NCBI GenBank assembly: GCA_038025085.1
Contig: CM076144.1
Span: 19,165,501 to 19,229,500, forward strand
Reading direction: 5' to 3'
DNA from: Tetragonia tetragonoides
Taxonomy: Eukaryota; Streptophyta; Magnoliopsida; Caryophyllales; Aizoaceae
Length of the DNA stretch: 64,000 bases
Part shown: in pieces, positions 43,530-54,848 of the stretch
Numbering within the stretch: position 1 is the stretch's first letter
How the letters are laid out: each line of letters opens with the position of its first letter
Position numbers and translations under genes: made by a program
Notes under the pieces: model-generated
The model's database searches: none
What the model saw: only the letters and a program-made list of their open reading frames with translations
What the model was told of the DNA's origin: nothing

Positions 43530-44370
43530 AAGGGTCAAAATAGATTTTAACAATTTGATACGGCTTCTTGTTATTTTTCCTAGTACTTATCAACATTCAT
43601 AAGCGGTAATCATCAAATTATGAGGGTGAACACCAATATTCAACCGTACTAAAAATAAGATGTATTATACAGAGTCTAAATATAAAACCTCTCTCGATAT
43701 TAAGCTGAGAACAATAATTCAATTGTAAATTGAAATTATATTAAATAACTCAATTTAAATCAAAATCGATATGAAAGTAATCTGTCCTAATGATGGTCCA
43801 CACCTGAAATGGGTCAATGGGTTCGAATTGTTCGTAACTGAAACATATACCCAAATTTAGATAACTAAAACTCAAAAAAAACAACAAAAATCCAAATATA
43901 AGCTCCTTATACCTAGAAAATTAGAGTTCTTCATGCTTGTCTAGGTCGGAGGCTTGCTAAGCTGCGCATGATTTCTTTAGCTAATGTGGCGGGTAATTGA
44001 GTTTGAATTTGGCTAACACATTGGACCTTTAAAAGTTTATATATCTATATTGTATTGGTATCTAGTTATCCACCATTTTTCAATGTTAAACAAGGGAAAC
44101 CTAATGAGTCAACTCACCCATGACCCCAAATGATTGATCTTTCATTTTATTAAAACAATTTGTTATTTTTCATTTCAGTATCAAATGGTATGAATATTGT
44201 CAATGTTAAAATTTTGTAGCAAAAGTTATTTGTAAATTAAGTTGATGTCAAATACCTCTATCATCTTTATTTGTTGACATGTGCTACACTTACTCTAATA
44301 TTCATTTTATCATGCTCCCTACATTTATGAATATAGATAGATATTCTGTGACTTATAGGAATTCAATTGA
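43530..44370. other. Non-coding, nothing recognised
   Basis: AT-rich sequence without a convincing frame or terminal repeats. Confidence 0.5.
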
Positions 44371-44635
44371 ATTTAAGGCTATAATTGGTGAAATTTTTTT
44401 AGTAGCTTATAAGTTAGGGGTGGTTTTGAGTTTTGAGTTTTCAGTTTTTTTGAAAACCAAAAACCAGATTTTGGAAACCACAATTTTTGGTTTCCAATTT
44501 TCAGTTGTCAGTTTCAAAAATAGAGTAGACAACTATAATGGGAAAAAATTTCAGCTCCAAACATAATTTCTATAAGTAGATAAAAAATTTTGAAAACCAG
44601 AAACTTGCAACTCACAACCACCCTGAACGGGCCTT
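44371..44635. mobile_element. Possible MITE with inverted ends
   Basis: Left GGGGTGGTTTTGAGTTTTGAG and right (reversed) AGGGTGGTTGTGAGTTGCAAG form imperfect inverted repeats, and GGCCCGTTCAGGG (reversed right end) is a common MITE terminus. The target duplication is not clear. Confidence 0.4.
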
Positions 44636-44911
44636 TAGTCAATCAGTTTGATAAAGTAGTTTTCAAAAAATGCTTTTAAAATTGGACTCTCCCAAGGATA
44701 GCATATGAAAAAAAGTTAGGGGCTTATTGAATTGCCCTTCATTTCTAGTATTGCCTTCTCCAATTAGAGCTTATTCTCGTTTTCATCCACAGTCAAAAGA
44801 ACAATTCAACTGTCTCACTCACCTTCCAATTTCACATTCTCCTTGTTTTTTTTTTCCCGCCAAATCTTCCACCTTCTCCTCTTTGGTCTCCTTCCTAATT
44901 CCATCAAGTAA

Positions 44912-45197
44912 GGCCCTGTTCTTTTCGTCGTCTACATTCTGCATTCCATTCTATTCTATTTCATTACGTTCCACCCCGGGCTATAATTCCATTACGTTCC
45001 GTTCCACGCCACATTTTTCGTCCCGTTTCCGCGATGCATCAATTATGCATTTCATTTTTTCTCACGGTTTGTATCATTCATTCTACAATCCATTCTGTTC
45101 CGCGCTGGAATTTCTATTCTGTTCCATTCCATGCTGCAAGTTCCATTCCATTTGGTTCCTCACAGTCCAGCATTATTCGATTGAAAAGAAGAGTGCT
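44912..45197. mobile_element. PIF/Harbinger-type MITE, 286 bp
   Basis: Left GGCCCTGTTCTTTTC and right (reversed) AGCACTCTTCTTTTC match at 12 of 15 positions. TAA lies on both sides (44909-44911, 45198-45200), the 3-bp duplication of this superfamily. Inside, short phrases such as TTCCATTCYRTTC are repeated many times. Confidence 0.65.
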
Positions 45198-45200
45198 TAA

Positions 45201-45790
45201 GAGTATTTGATTTGTGCTTTATTTATTATTATTCTTTTTAATTTTGCCTTTATTGCTTCACAAAAACTTATTTAAGACAGTCTTTATGTAACTTTTGGTG
45301 AAACGAGCGTCACGTGTAAGTGGAAAAAATATCACAATTCATAATAAGTGACCCCTATATTTCTAAATAATGACCCCATTTTATTGTGAGTTGGTCTTAT
45401 ACAAGACTTACTCTTATTGCTTTCAACTAATGAACCCTCACCACTTTTTTTATCTTATGAAGAACAATAATCTTCCAATCACTTTGAGCAAACTCACTCC
45501 TGTGATGTCAAGGTAAATTTTCTCATGTTTTGCCTTCTTCTTCTTTTTTTTTTTTTTTTTCGATCCATAGATGTGATTTTTCAAGTTTTCTTTTTAAAAT
45601 TAGAATTGATATTCTTAATTCAATCTTCAATTTTAAATGCATATATTTCTCTATGATTTTATTGAATTATTCACACGTGATTGTATGGATTGTACTATTG
45701 TTGTTTTTTTCACTCTAAAGAGTACAAAATGATTGCAGTATTTATTCAAACTTTAATAACTTCAATTGCATCATTTGTTTCTATTTGAAA
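45201..45790. other. Spacer between MITE and hAT element
   Basis: Contains a T run (45545-45560) and a short segment (45262-45410) whose ends, AAGACAGTC.. and ..GGTCTTATAC, are loosely inverted. Nothing is firm enough to name. Confidence 0.4.
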
Positions 45791-45938
45791 CAGGGGCGAA
45801 GCCAGAATTTCAAAAGTGTAGGGGCCGAAACTTATATTCAAAAAAAAATAAAAAAATTCATTGTTATACAAAAAAAAAAAATCATTTATGAATAGTACTC
45901 TACGCTCCTTCATACAAGCAAAATCATCAATAATCGAT

Positions 45939-46760
45939 CTAAACTAAACATATATAATCTTTTTTTTTGATGTATATCACCAAAAAATCACTTAGAAAAT
46001 CATCTTCCATCTTGCTTCTGCGCTCAGTTTTGACAATATTCATGGCTGAGAATGCACGCTCACATGTCAATGTAGAAACTGGAAGAGTTAGGACAAGACG
46101 AATCAATCTATCAACAAGAGGAAATATAGATGACTTCTCAATTTTTGCCAATCCTTCACAAAGTTGTGGCAGGGTTGATGATTTCTTTAATTGCACATGC
46201 TGGGAAACCTCCAAGTGAAAATGTTGTAACTCATATTGGAGTTTGCATTTCTCTTGCTTAGTGAAGTCTTCAGGATAATACTTATTAGAGCTTGTATGGT
46301 GGTTACAGGTATTAATGTACCACCACAATTTTGCACGACAGTCGTTGATCACCATGTCGGTCAAACCATATCATTTATTGTACTTTGGTTGCAACTATAA
46401 TAATTAAAATAGTTGGCTAATGGTTCTAACCAATTCTTTAATCGGTCATAAGTATCCTACCAATAGTCAACTTGTTATGACTGATAGTATAACTGGTTAT
46501 GACCAAACTAACATCAAAAAATTAATCTAAATTGGGCATTATCAAATCGAAATTAGTCCTGCCCAATTTAGTCAAACTAATTAACGGTTGAGATTAGATT
46601 TGACGACTGTAGTGCATAGTTATGATGACTACAATTTGGTGGTAACCACCATACAAATACTATAATACTTATTCACGAGATGACATATTTTATCAACATC
46701 AAATGATTTGAATGAGTCTTTCGGATCTAGTGTTGCACTCAAAATAAGAAGATCAATAAT
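45939..46760 (-). pseudogene. hAT transposase C-terminal (dimerisation) region, split by a MITE
   Basis: The minus strand of 45939-46284 reads NKYYPEDFTKQEKCKLQYEL, then FHLEVSQH, and the hallmark PVSTLTCERAFSAMNIVKTE and SKMEDDFLSDFLVIYIKKK, the C-terminal hAT dimerisation block of TTF-type/ZMYM-like transposases. Upstream of the MITE (46662-46760) the frame continues as DSFKSFDVDKICHLVNKYYP, joining the same sequence across the duplicated ATACTTATT. Further upstream (46770-47100) text is too decayed to follow. The catalytic core is not recognisable, so it cannot encode an active transposase. Confidence 0.8.
46287..46661. mobile_element. MITE inserted in the hAT transposase, 375 bp
   Basis: Left AGAGCTTGTATGGTGGTTAC and right (reversed) AGTATTTGTATGGTGGTTAC are inverted repeats. 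ATAATACTTATT flanks it on both sides (46275-46286, 46662-46673). A duplication of 9-12 bp suggests Mutator-like origin (usually 9-11 bp). The interior contains AAACTAACATC/GACTAAATTGGGC-type short repeats. Confidence 0.85.
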
Positions 46761-47625
46761 TCGCTCATCAAATCTATTATTGATCTCTATTAGTTGTGAA
46801 TCTGTTGCTACTATGAATCTTTAAGCTTAAGATATTCTCGCCTAATTCTTTCACGTTCTTCCTCTGTTAATACTCTAAAATCTGTTCACGTAATGCAGGA
46901 TCACGTTCTAGAGCACAAGACTTAATTGCATCACGTTCAACTCTTGGAACCTTTTGGGGTTGAGTTTCAGTCGATGGAACATCCAACCTTTTCTTTCTTC
47001 CTAAATTTTTATTTTGTTCATTAGCCGTAATAGTTCGTATTCAAATTCTCCTAAGGATTCGGAATTCAAGATAAACCTCCAGGTTTTTCACTATTAAATT
47101 TTCTATAAAAAAATTCAAGAGTTTTTGATTTCATGATATATACCCTACAAAATAAATCACTAATAAAAAATCATGGCTAATACATATTTTAATCTATGCA
47201 GGAATTAGAATGAACAATGCTACCATCACAAGAAACACAAATAATCTAAAATATTGATAATTAATTCTCATGATAACACGATTATGAATTCATGCTACAA
47301 AATGGAAAACACAATAGAGGAATCACAAGTAGAAGTATAGGGAGATGATAAAACCAGAAAAAAAAAAAAAAAAAACGCATCTGGAGTATTGATTCTGATA
47401 TAAAAAAAAGAGAATATGTGATGTAAATTTGATGTTTCTCTCTCTTTATTTAAAGTGGATTGAGTTTTAAGGTTTTGATTTTGTTGGTGGTACAAAGAAA
47501 ATAAGACTACGTTAAAAAAAGAAAAAGAAAAAAAAGGATTACGTTAGTAAGCTATTATTACGTGTGAGAAACATCAGTTATGCCAAAATTATGGGAACTC
47601 TTAAAAAAACGTGAAGTTTGCAAAA

Positions 47626-47701
47626 TATTGTTGAGGGGAATTGAACCCGCATGGACCTGGAAGGTCATTACTTCCCTTGACAACCACTAAACCAATTGAG
47701 T
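47626..47701 (-). other. tRNA-like sequence with pol III A and B boxes
   Basis: The minus strand has TGGTTTAGTGG (47684-47694), matching the A-box consensus, and GGTTCAATTCC (47637-47647), matching the B box, 36 bp apart as in a tRNA gene. The acceptor and T stems do not pair well, so it is not a functional tRNA. It may be an internal pol III promoter remnant or the head of a SINE. Confidence 0.5.
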
Positions 47702-47826
47702 GTTTGTGTCATTGGTAGAACAAAAATTATATAACCCAAAAACTGCATAGGTCATAATAAAAGAAAAAAAAGGCATTGGGCTGGGCTACAGGGGTCGGGC
47801 CTACGCCACCCCTAGCTTCGCCCCCG

Positions 47827-48129
47827 ATTTGGTTTTGTTAACAAGTTGTTCAATTGTAAAACTCCAAATTAGGACCTTGTGTTACATTAATGGTGCATAT
47901 TATACAACTGTAGTTGGAAACAAATTGAAAGAATAATATCATGCACCAGCTGCTACATACTCTTAATATATAGAACTTCTAGGTGGCAGTGAGGGGTTTA
48001 AGTTAGTGGATATAGAAGGGGAAGTAGAGTAGAGAAATATGGGAATCCAAATGTTATTCTTACAAACACAACTGGAAAGTTTTTGAATTTTGCAGACTAT
48101 CCATGCTAAGTTGTTTTTTTATACATTTA
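47827..48129. other. Spacer, nothing recognised
   Basis: Short AT-rich DNA between the hAT element and the Helitron. No features were found. Confidence 0.5.
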
Positions 48130-50058
48130 CTAGTGGAGGTAGCCGTGAAATCCACGGGTTTCATATTTGGAGCAACATTTTTACATGGAGATACTGGAAT
48201 AGTATTGTTTTGCAATACTGCACACTATATCATACACATTATATTCAACACAAAATATTACTTCAAAATATTTACAAAGGAACTTCCTTTTGTACGAGGG
48301 GAATTGCTAGCCATAAATACAAAGGTGCTTGTTTTATGTACAACCCAAAAACATAGCTACTTATATGTGCCCCATTGTTGACAGAGAAAAAATAGTGACG
48401 CCATAATGTATGTACACAAAGTGCTCGATAACCAAAAAAAAGGAGCTACTTGCTTATGTTCCACATTTTTCATAAGCAAAAATAATTGCGCCATCTATGT
48501 ACCACAAAATGCCATTGAGTAGCGCTTCCTTGATATTTACATTGTGGAAGCAATCAGTTCTTTCATTTTGATAAGTTGGATATAGAAAGGATAGTGTGTA
48601 CAGACGACATAGTTGCTTGTTGACTTCATAAAAGTTTGCTTTGAGAAGAATGAAAAAACCATCTTTCTTGATCAAATCACAAAATATTTAGTTTGTCATT
48701 CTAAATGTGTTTAAAAGGAGAGAAAGAAAACTATGAGCATGGTGTAACGACAAGTAGAAGCAGTCTAAGAGATCACAATAAGGGAGAAAGTTATATTACC
48801 TTTGTTGTTCTGCATTAGATGAACATGATCAAAAGAGAATATGTACATAACATTATCTCCAAACATTGTTGCATTGAAAGTACCTGTCGGATCATTCAGT
48901 TCAACCTCGAAACCGCATCTGCATCATAATATGTGTAAATTGGTGTACAAAGTTGTGTAATTATATGAACTGGTAATCTATTTACTATATAGTACCTTGG
49001 CACAACAGCATATTATCTCTTCTTGGGCATGGAGCAGCCTTAAATTCCTTGGCCATCTGTCCCACCCTTTAAGGTGCCTACAAGTCAGTGCGGGGGTAGT
49101 CACTGTGGTCGACGGTGAATAGCCTTGGTCGTGAACCAAAAAACAACGACATATTGTTTGCAAGGGAATGCATCTTTATTTCTAGCATACATTTATGGGG
49201 CTATGGCAATGATTACATCTCATATATCAGAATTTTTGTTGAGTATTTTTATTGAAAATTGATGCAACAACTATGAAAGCCATGTCCTATTAAGACAAAT
49301 TGCAGAAATGTAAAGTTTAATAATGACAAGTACATGTGTAGGCAGTAAGGAAAGAGAGAGGAATAACTTGAAGACAAATAATAGAAATTAAAACTTGAAA
49401 AAAAGGTTTTGCTTAAACCACGTGTTTTTGGGACAAGGTAAATGTAACTTCATGATATTCTTTTGTGGAAATACACATACACCCATTCCATCAAGCATTT
49501 GAACTGAGCATCTTACAATGGACAACAATAGGTCATAAACATTCTTTGGTCATATTGAATTGAAGAATAACTTTCTATTTGTTAAGTAATTCTATTGAAC
49601 TGGAATGACAGTAGACAATCATTAGAAATTATAGTATTGTTGTTAGAACCTTGTCAACATACAAAACACTTTAAGATTTCAACTCTTGTTTTATGGCACA
49701 AACAATCACTGGAATAGTCAACTATCCCATATCATGTGTACCATCCAATTAGATTACTTGAAGCTTATACTGCCAAAAGCGTAACTCTCTTCCATATCTA
49801 AATGCGCAAAACCTACAAAATTCAATCAAGATCAAACAATTAGACAAAATCCCAGATATGTTCTAACGAAATTTTGTGGAAAAGCTAAACCTTCTCAAAA
49901 TCAAAACTAAATCACCATTAGGACGGACTGACCAAACCAACTTCTGAAGATGACTGATTTTAGAAGTTACCAATATTTGACAATTGACATGTATATAGAA
50001 AAAGTGATTCCTTATAATCTCTCCAAGTTAAAATTATTAATCCGTTTTATAATAAAGA
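48130..50058 (-). mobile_element. Probable non-autonomous Helitron, about 1.9 kb
   Basis: On the minus strand the 3' end reads CCGTGGATTTCACGG, a perfect 5-bp-stem hairpin, then CTACCTCCACTAG: a Helitron-type hairpin followed within about 10 nt by CTAG. The next base is T. The proposed 5' end is TCTTTATTATAAAAC at 50058 preceded by A, the usual TC start and A/T target. No Rep/helicase is present, but an RPA-like exon is (48800-48918), and RPA-like genes are known Helitron passengers. The 3' end is better supported than the 5' end. Confidence 0.55.
48800..49140 (-). pseudogene. RPA-like (replication protein A, OB-fold) gene fragment
   Basis: The exon at 48800-48918, bounded by GATGCAG and GGTAATAT, reads CGFEVELNDPTGTFNATMFG then DNVMYIFSFDHVHLMQNNK. 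This matches the C-terminal OB fold of RPA70-like proteins (RxRxELxDxTGxxxAxxFGD). An upstream exon candidate ends at 48997 before GTACTATA, with text YAVVPR joining the motif, but it has a stop. RPA binds single-stranded DNA during replication and repair; Helitrons of plants often carry such genes. This is a fragment. Confidence 0.6.
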
Positions 50059-50228
50059 TTCCAAATTTATGTTACACGGAAAAAATGCATAATATATACC
50101 AATAATTCAATAGTACCAATTGTGGGGCCTGATTCTCTGCTTTTTTAGAAAGTACGACCAATGAATCGATGGGATTACACACCGAGGGGCGTGTTCCACG
50201 AAATCGACTTTAGTGAGGGTCGACTGTT
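50059..50228. repeat. LTR-retrotransposon-derived sequence, left of LINE
   Basis: This short stretch, with 55509-57430, forms one sequence split by the LINE: joining them over the duplicated GAGGGTCGACTGTT restores continuity. It ends in the target-site copy at 50215-50228. Confidence 0.6.
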
Positions 50229-50406
50229 TTTTTGGTAATTAACATGGCTCTTATTAATCACCAGATAAAGTCAAATACCGCAATGATTCGCTACCCGAGC
50301 AAATCTCTCATACATCAGCTCTCAAAACACAAAGCTCTCTGTCAGAAAAGGGTAGTCAAGTAGTGCCCACCTTCTAGGAATGGTTTTACTACCTGCCCAT
50401 CCTAAG

Positions 50407-53400
50407 CTATATAAAAGCAATCTGACAGAATACAAAAGATAAACACAAATAAGTCAGTAATGAAGGCTTTCTAAAAACTGCAGTAGCTTGGGGGTTATTC
50501 AGAACCCTCCCATACGCTTGGCCTTGTATCTGTTTGATCAGTGCAGGAACTATCATCTTCTTACTCTGGAATGCTCTCATGTTTCTCTCTATCCACATAG
50601 TATACACAGTGGTAGCATAGCACATTTTTAACACACTTGCTGCAGTATTGTTCCTGCGCACTTGTTTCAACACAAGGGCACATTTTGCATCTCACCCTAG
50701 TACTTGCCTATCAAGTTGTAACCAACTCAGAATACTCTTCCAAATACTCTGAACAAAGGGGCATTGGAAGAAAAGTTGATTCATATTCTCATGTTCCTCC
50801 TCGCATAGTACACATGTAGTATCAATACTCATCCCCCAAGTAGCCAGCACATCCTTTGTTCTAAGCTTCTTAGACAGTGGAAGCCAAAGGATAAAAGTAG
50901 CTTTTGGGGTAGCTGCATTGCAACACTCCAAATTTTTTCATGGGACATTATCTAGCTGTCCTCTGATTTTCATATAGCCCTTCTTAACTGAAAATTTCCC
51001 ATTACACACCACATCTGACCACCCACCAATGGTATTCATATGCTTCCTAGCTTGAAATATTTTCCTGATCATCCAAGAATCTTGAACTGGAGGTTCCATA
51101 CACCAGAAATTCTTCGTTTTAACATAGTAAGCATGTATCCATTGAATCCATAACTTATCTTACTTCATGCTCAAAGCCCACAACAGTTTAACGTTTGCAG
51201 CTTGGTTCCAAATTTTAAGATTCAAAAGGTTACATCCTCCTACAGACTTAGGGAGACATACTTTATCCCAAGCTACCAATGCCCTTTTGGTAAGTTGAGC
51301 CTCCCCTGACCATAAGTAGCTCTTGCAAGCTTCTTCTACTAATTTAAGCACCTTTTGTGGCAAGACAAATAACTGACTCCAATAAGCTTGAATCCAGTAT
51401 AAGACTCACCTTTTAAGTTGGAGCCTACCTGCATAGGATAAAAACCGAGCTGCCAAACTTCTTAACCTGGCTGTAATCTTCTCTATCAAAATTTTACATT
51501 GAGACGTTTGGAGCTTCCTACTTGACAATGGCACCCCAAGGTAACGCACTGGGAGTTCCCCTGCTGTATATCTCAACAGATCCAAAATGAGTCCCCTCTC
51601 ATGCAAATTGACATCACCAAAAAAACTTGGCTCTTATCAAGATTGGCCTTAAGCCCTAAACCTTGAGAAAAGTGGAGAAAATTTCTCATGTAGTAGTGCT
51701 ACTGAAACACAATCATAATTAGAGAACAATAACAGATCATCCGCTAGGTGTGTGATTCCAAGCTTCTGACATCGAGGGTGAAACTTAAACTGTTTATCAC
51801 ATTTAAGGATCTGCAAGCATATATGAAGATACTCCATCACTAAAGTGAACAGGAAAGGTGACATGGGATCGCCTTGTCTGAGTCCTCTTTTAGCAGGGAA
51901 GGACTTTGTATACTCACCATTCAGCCTAATGGTGTATGGGACAGTAGATATGCAGGTCATGAACCATTGCACCATAAGAGCAGGTATCCCTACCTCTTTC
52001 ATAACACTCTCAATGAAAACCCACTCCACATAATCATACGCTTTTTGGAGATCAACTTTGATCATACATCTAGGTGAGAGATTCTTTCTAGCATAACCTT
52101 TCACCAACTCATGACTCAAAAGTATATTATCAGATATAAGCCTACCAGGAACAAACGCAGATTGACTACTATTCACAACAGAGCTAATAACTTTCTTCGG
52201 CCTATGAGTGATAACTTTAGATCTGATTTTATAAAGAGTTGTGCAACATGCAATAGGCCTAAATTCTTTCACAAAAGAGGGATTTGCAACCTTAGGCACT
52301 AAAGTAATCATTGTACTATTAATGCCATGAAATAAATTACCAGTGTTAAACAATTCATGCACAGCAACGCAAACCTCAAGTCCAATACTTGGCCACATCT
52401 TCTTAAAGAAACAAGCATTGAATCCATCTACACCAGGCGCCTTGTTGTCGACAATGGAAATAATTGCATTCTTAATTTCCAAGTCAATCACAGAAGAACA
52501 CAAAAATCTCTGCTGATCCAGACTGAGCTGGTGTCCCCTTCTCATTATATTTATGTCAATGTGAGGGATTTGCGATGCACATGATCCTAGAAGCTTACCA
52601 TAAAATTTCAGGACCTCCTTCTCAATATCCTACAACTTAGTCAGTCGCCTACCATCACTAGTAACAAGAGTAGAAAGAGAACTTTTATTGTACCTCTCAG
52701 TCATGATAGCGAAGAAGTATTTTGAGCTGCTATCACCCTCTTTCATCCAATGAGCTTTTGCTTTCTGTCTGTATATCTGCTCCTGGATTCCAGACCACTT
52801 TTCCAAAGTCACCAGATAGGTTCTTTCCTGCTCAATCAAACCAGTATCTGTAAGATTATGTTGCATCTGCTTCTGCACATCTTCAAGTTGTTGTCTAGCA
52901 TGTACAACTTTGTATCAACATTACCAAACTCTTGAGAGAACAACTTCTTCAGAGGCGCTTGACATTTCCTCAATTTCTTCCATACAGTCAACATAGCCTG
53001 TCCATCAACATGTTGTTGCCAAACATCAGTAATTGTATCATAGAATTTCTCATGTGCAGCTAGCACATTAAGAAATCTAAATGATCTTCTCATACGCTGA
53101 GGTGTATGGTAAGAAATCAGTGGCTCTCTAAACTCAGCAACTATGGAACCATACTTTACATGCCAATCCACATTTCCAAGTGCCCTATTAATCTTGCTAC
53201 AAATATGCTTATCTATCCAAGTATGATACTGCCCAGATGTCAGGAGCTTAAAGAGATTACATCATTCCATGAACTTTTGTAAGTCCTCAGTCTTAATGTC
53301 AGACATCGGGTTGCCGTACAATCTATCCTCTTGTAGAAGGACAGTGTTGAAATCACCACATATACACCAAGGGTCACCCATACACCACTGTAAAGTAACA

Positions 53401-53706
53401 GAAGAAGGCAGAGTGCCTACTTTCAACTCGACAGTGGATAAACTGACAATGCTTGACAAGGATCTGGACATCCAAGTGTGCATCTTGCCAAACAAGCCAA
53501 ATTCTACCATTAAGAGCATGCCCATAATTATGAACCCATGCCCACCCTTTAGCAAACTTATTCATAACTTCTTCAGCATTTGGTTCCTTTCCCCTTGTCT
53601 CAAGAATTCCCGCAAACATTATTTTGTGTTTTTTCAAATACTCCCTCAACTCTTTATTCTTGAAAGGTTTATTTAAGCCTCTCAAATTCTGCACAATCCA
53701 ATTCAT
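50407..53706 (-). pseudogene. LINE ORF2: endonuclease, reverse transcriptase, zf-RVT; multiple frameshifts
   Basis: ORF2 starts MNWIVQNLRGLNKPFKNKEL at 53706, the apurinic-like endonuclease start (QNLRGL, then LETRGKE), with WCICGDFNTVL at about 53350. The RT is at 51649-52545: NKAPGVDGFNACFFKKMWP, EFRPIACCTTLYKI, FVPGRLISDNILLSHELV, KVDLQKAYDYVEW, GLRQGDPMSPFLF and catalytic HLADDLLLF. Thumb and linker follow (VRYLGVPLSSRKL at 51530; KSYLWSGEA at 51310; PKSVGGCNLLN at 51235), then the zf-RVT domain at 50692-50931 (CVLCEEEHENMNQLFFQCPF) and the tail to 50407. At least five frame breaks are present. The two catalytic Asp remain. Confidence 0.9.
53703..53706 (-). promoter_or_regulatory. ATGA stop-start overlap between LINE ORF1 and ORF2
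   Basis: The minus strand reads CTCAATGAAT: TGA ends ORF1 and the ATG overlapping it opens ORF2 in another frame. This arrangement suits translation of ORF2 by termination and reinitiation. Confidence 0.75.
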
Positions 53707-54534
53707 TGAGAAGGTGGTGGTTGAGTATCCTTTGTAGACTCCAAAGGATCCTCAGAAGGCAAAATTTGCTCAATAATTGGCTCTCCCAACACACTAAAAG
53801 AGTTTCTCACAACAGTAGCAACAACATCTTTAATGAATCCAGTAGATGCACTATAGCTGGTCCCAGTTCTGTGTATTTGAGGCCCTGTAACCACTCTTAG
53901 CCCCTGCGGCACCTGCTCATCAGTAGCAGGTTGTTTACCCTTGTTAAGGTGACCCCCAACAATAGGCTCTACAGTAGAGGCAGCAACTCCAGCTCCCCCC
54001 CTCACAGGTTTGGGAACCCAAACAGTAGCAACCTGCCCAATATTCGTCTTATGACCCCATTTTCTATCTAGGCCAGTCTTCTTTGGTGCACCTCTTGCTA
54101 CTGGTTTAGCCCTCAAAAACTCACAATCATGGCCAAACTGTAAGCAATATTTGCAAAATTCAGGTTTCCAATCATACGAGACTTGCTGTATAAAGCTCCT
54201 ACCATCAGGGTATTCCAACGCAATCTCATTCATTAGCTCCTAAGTAATATCAATTTCAACTAGGACTCGAGCAAATGAAGTTATTTCCTATTTAGCCGTA
54301 CATTCATCAGCAAAAAGAGGCGTTCCCAGTCCACTAGCAATTCGGCTAAGAGAATCATCTCCTCAACAATTTAAAGAGCCGTTAGGGAACCTCACCCTAA
54401 GTCGCAGCACCCTAAGAAACTCCTCTTTGAAGCTAAAGTCCGCAGACTAGGATCTCAAAATAATGGGCATATTATTAAAAGTCTAAGGTCCTGAATACAA
54501 TACGTCATCAACATCTTTATGCGAATTGAACTTA

Positions 54535-54848
54535 GGGTCTGTTCTCCCAGCTTATTTCTGTTTATTTCAGCAAACTTCAACAAACTTCAGCAAACTTCAA
54601 CAAACTTCAGCAAAAGTTAAATAAAGTTAAATAAAGTTAAACAAAGTTCAACAAAGTTAAACAAACCAATATACAAGCTAGTTATATAAAACACTTGAAT
54701 CAACAAGATTCAACAAAAATAAACAAAGTTCAACAAAGTTAAATAAAGTTAAATAAAGTTCAACAAAGTTCAACGATGTTCAACAAAGTTCAACAAAAAT
54801 AATTTTCGTAATAGATATAAACGTTTTTCAGTTGGGGAGAACAGAACC
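54535..54848. mobile_element. Tourist-like (PIF/Harbinger) MITE, 314 bp, with minisatellite core
   Basis: Left GGGTCTGTTCTCCCAGCT and right (reversed) GGTTCTGTTCTCCCCAACT are inverted repeats, and TTA lies on both sides (54532-54534, 54849-54851). Almost the whole interior is a degenerate array of 11-12-bp units such as AACTTCAGCAA and AAAGTTCAACA. It interrupts ORF1 of the LINE. Confidence 0.92.

Larger units (their letters stand above)
45791..47826 (-). mobile_element. hAT transposon, decayed, about 2.0 kb
   Basis: The left end CAGGGGCGAAGCCAG and right end (reversed) CGGGGGCGAAGCTAG are inverted repeats. Flanking 8-mers ATTTGAAA and ATTTGGTT share 5 of 8 bases, a decayed duplication. The minus strand carries a hAT dimerisation-domain pseudogene, interrupted by another MITE. 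Near the right end (the 5' side of the transposase) is a tRNA-like sequence. Length is about half that of a full hAT element, so it is an internally deleted copy. Confidence 0.85.

Noticed and set aside
43059..43602. Open frames rich in Ser, Arg, Glu and Pro
   Set aside because: They come from the GAGCCGAGC repeats of the hAT-type MITE.
44727..45200. 157-codon open frame on the plus strand
   Set aside because: Mostly covers a PIF-type MITE with TTCCATTC repeats; Ser/Phe-rich composition without a known domain.
47626..47701. Functional tRNA gene
   Set aside because: A and B boxes match, but the acceptor and T stems do not pair and it lies inside a decayed hAT element.
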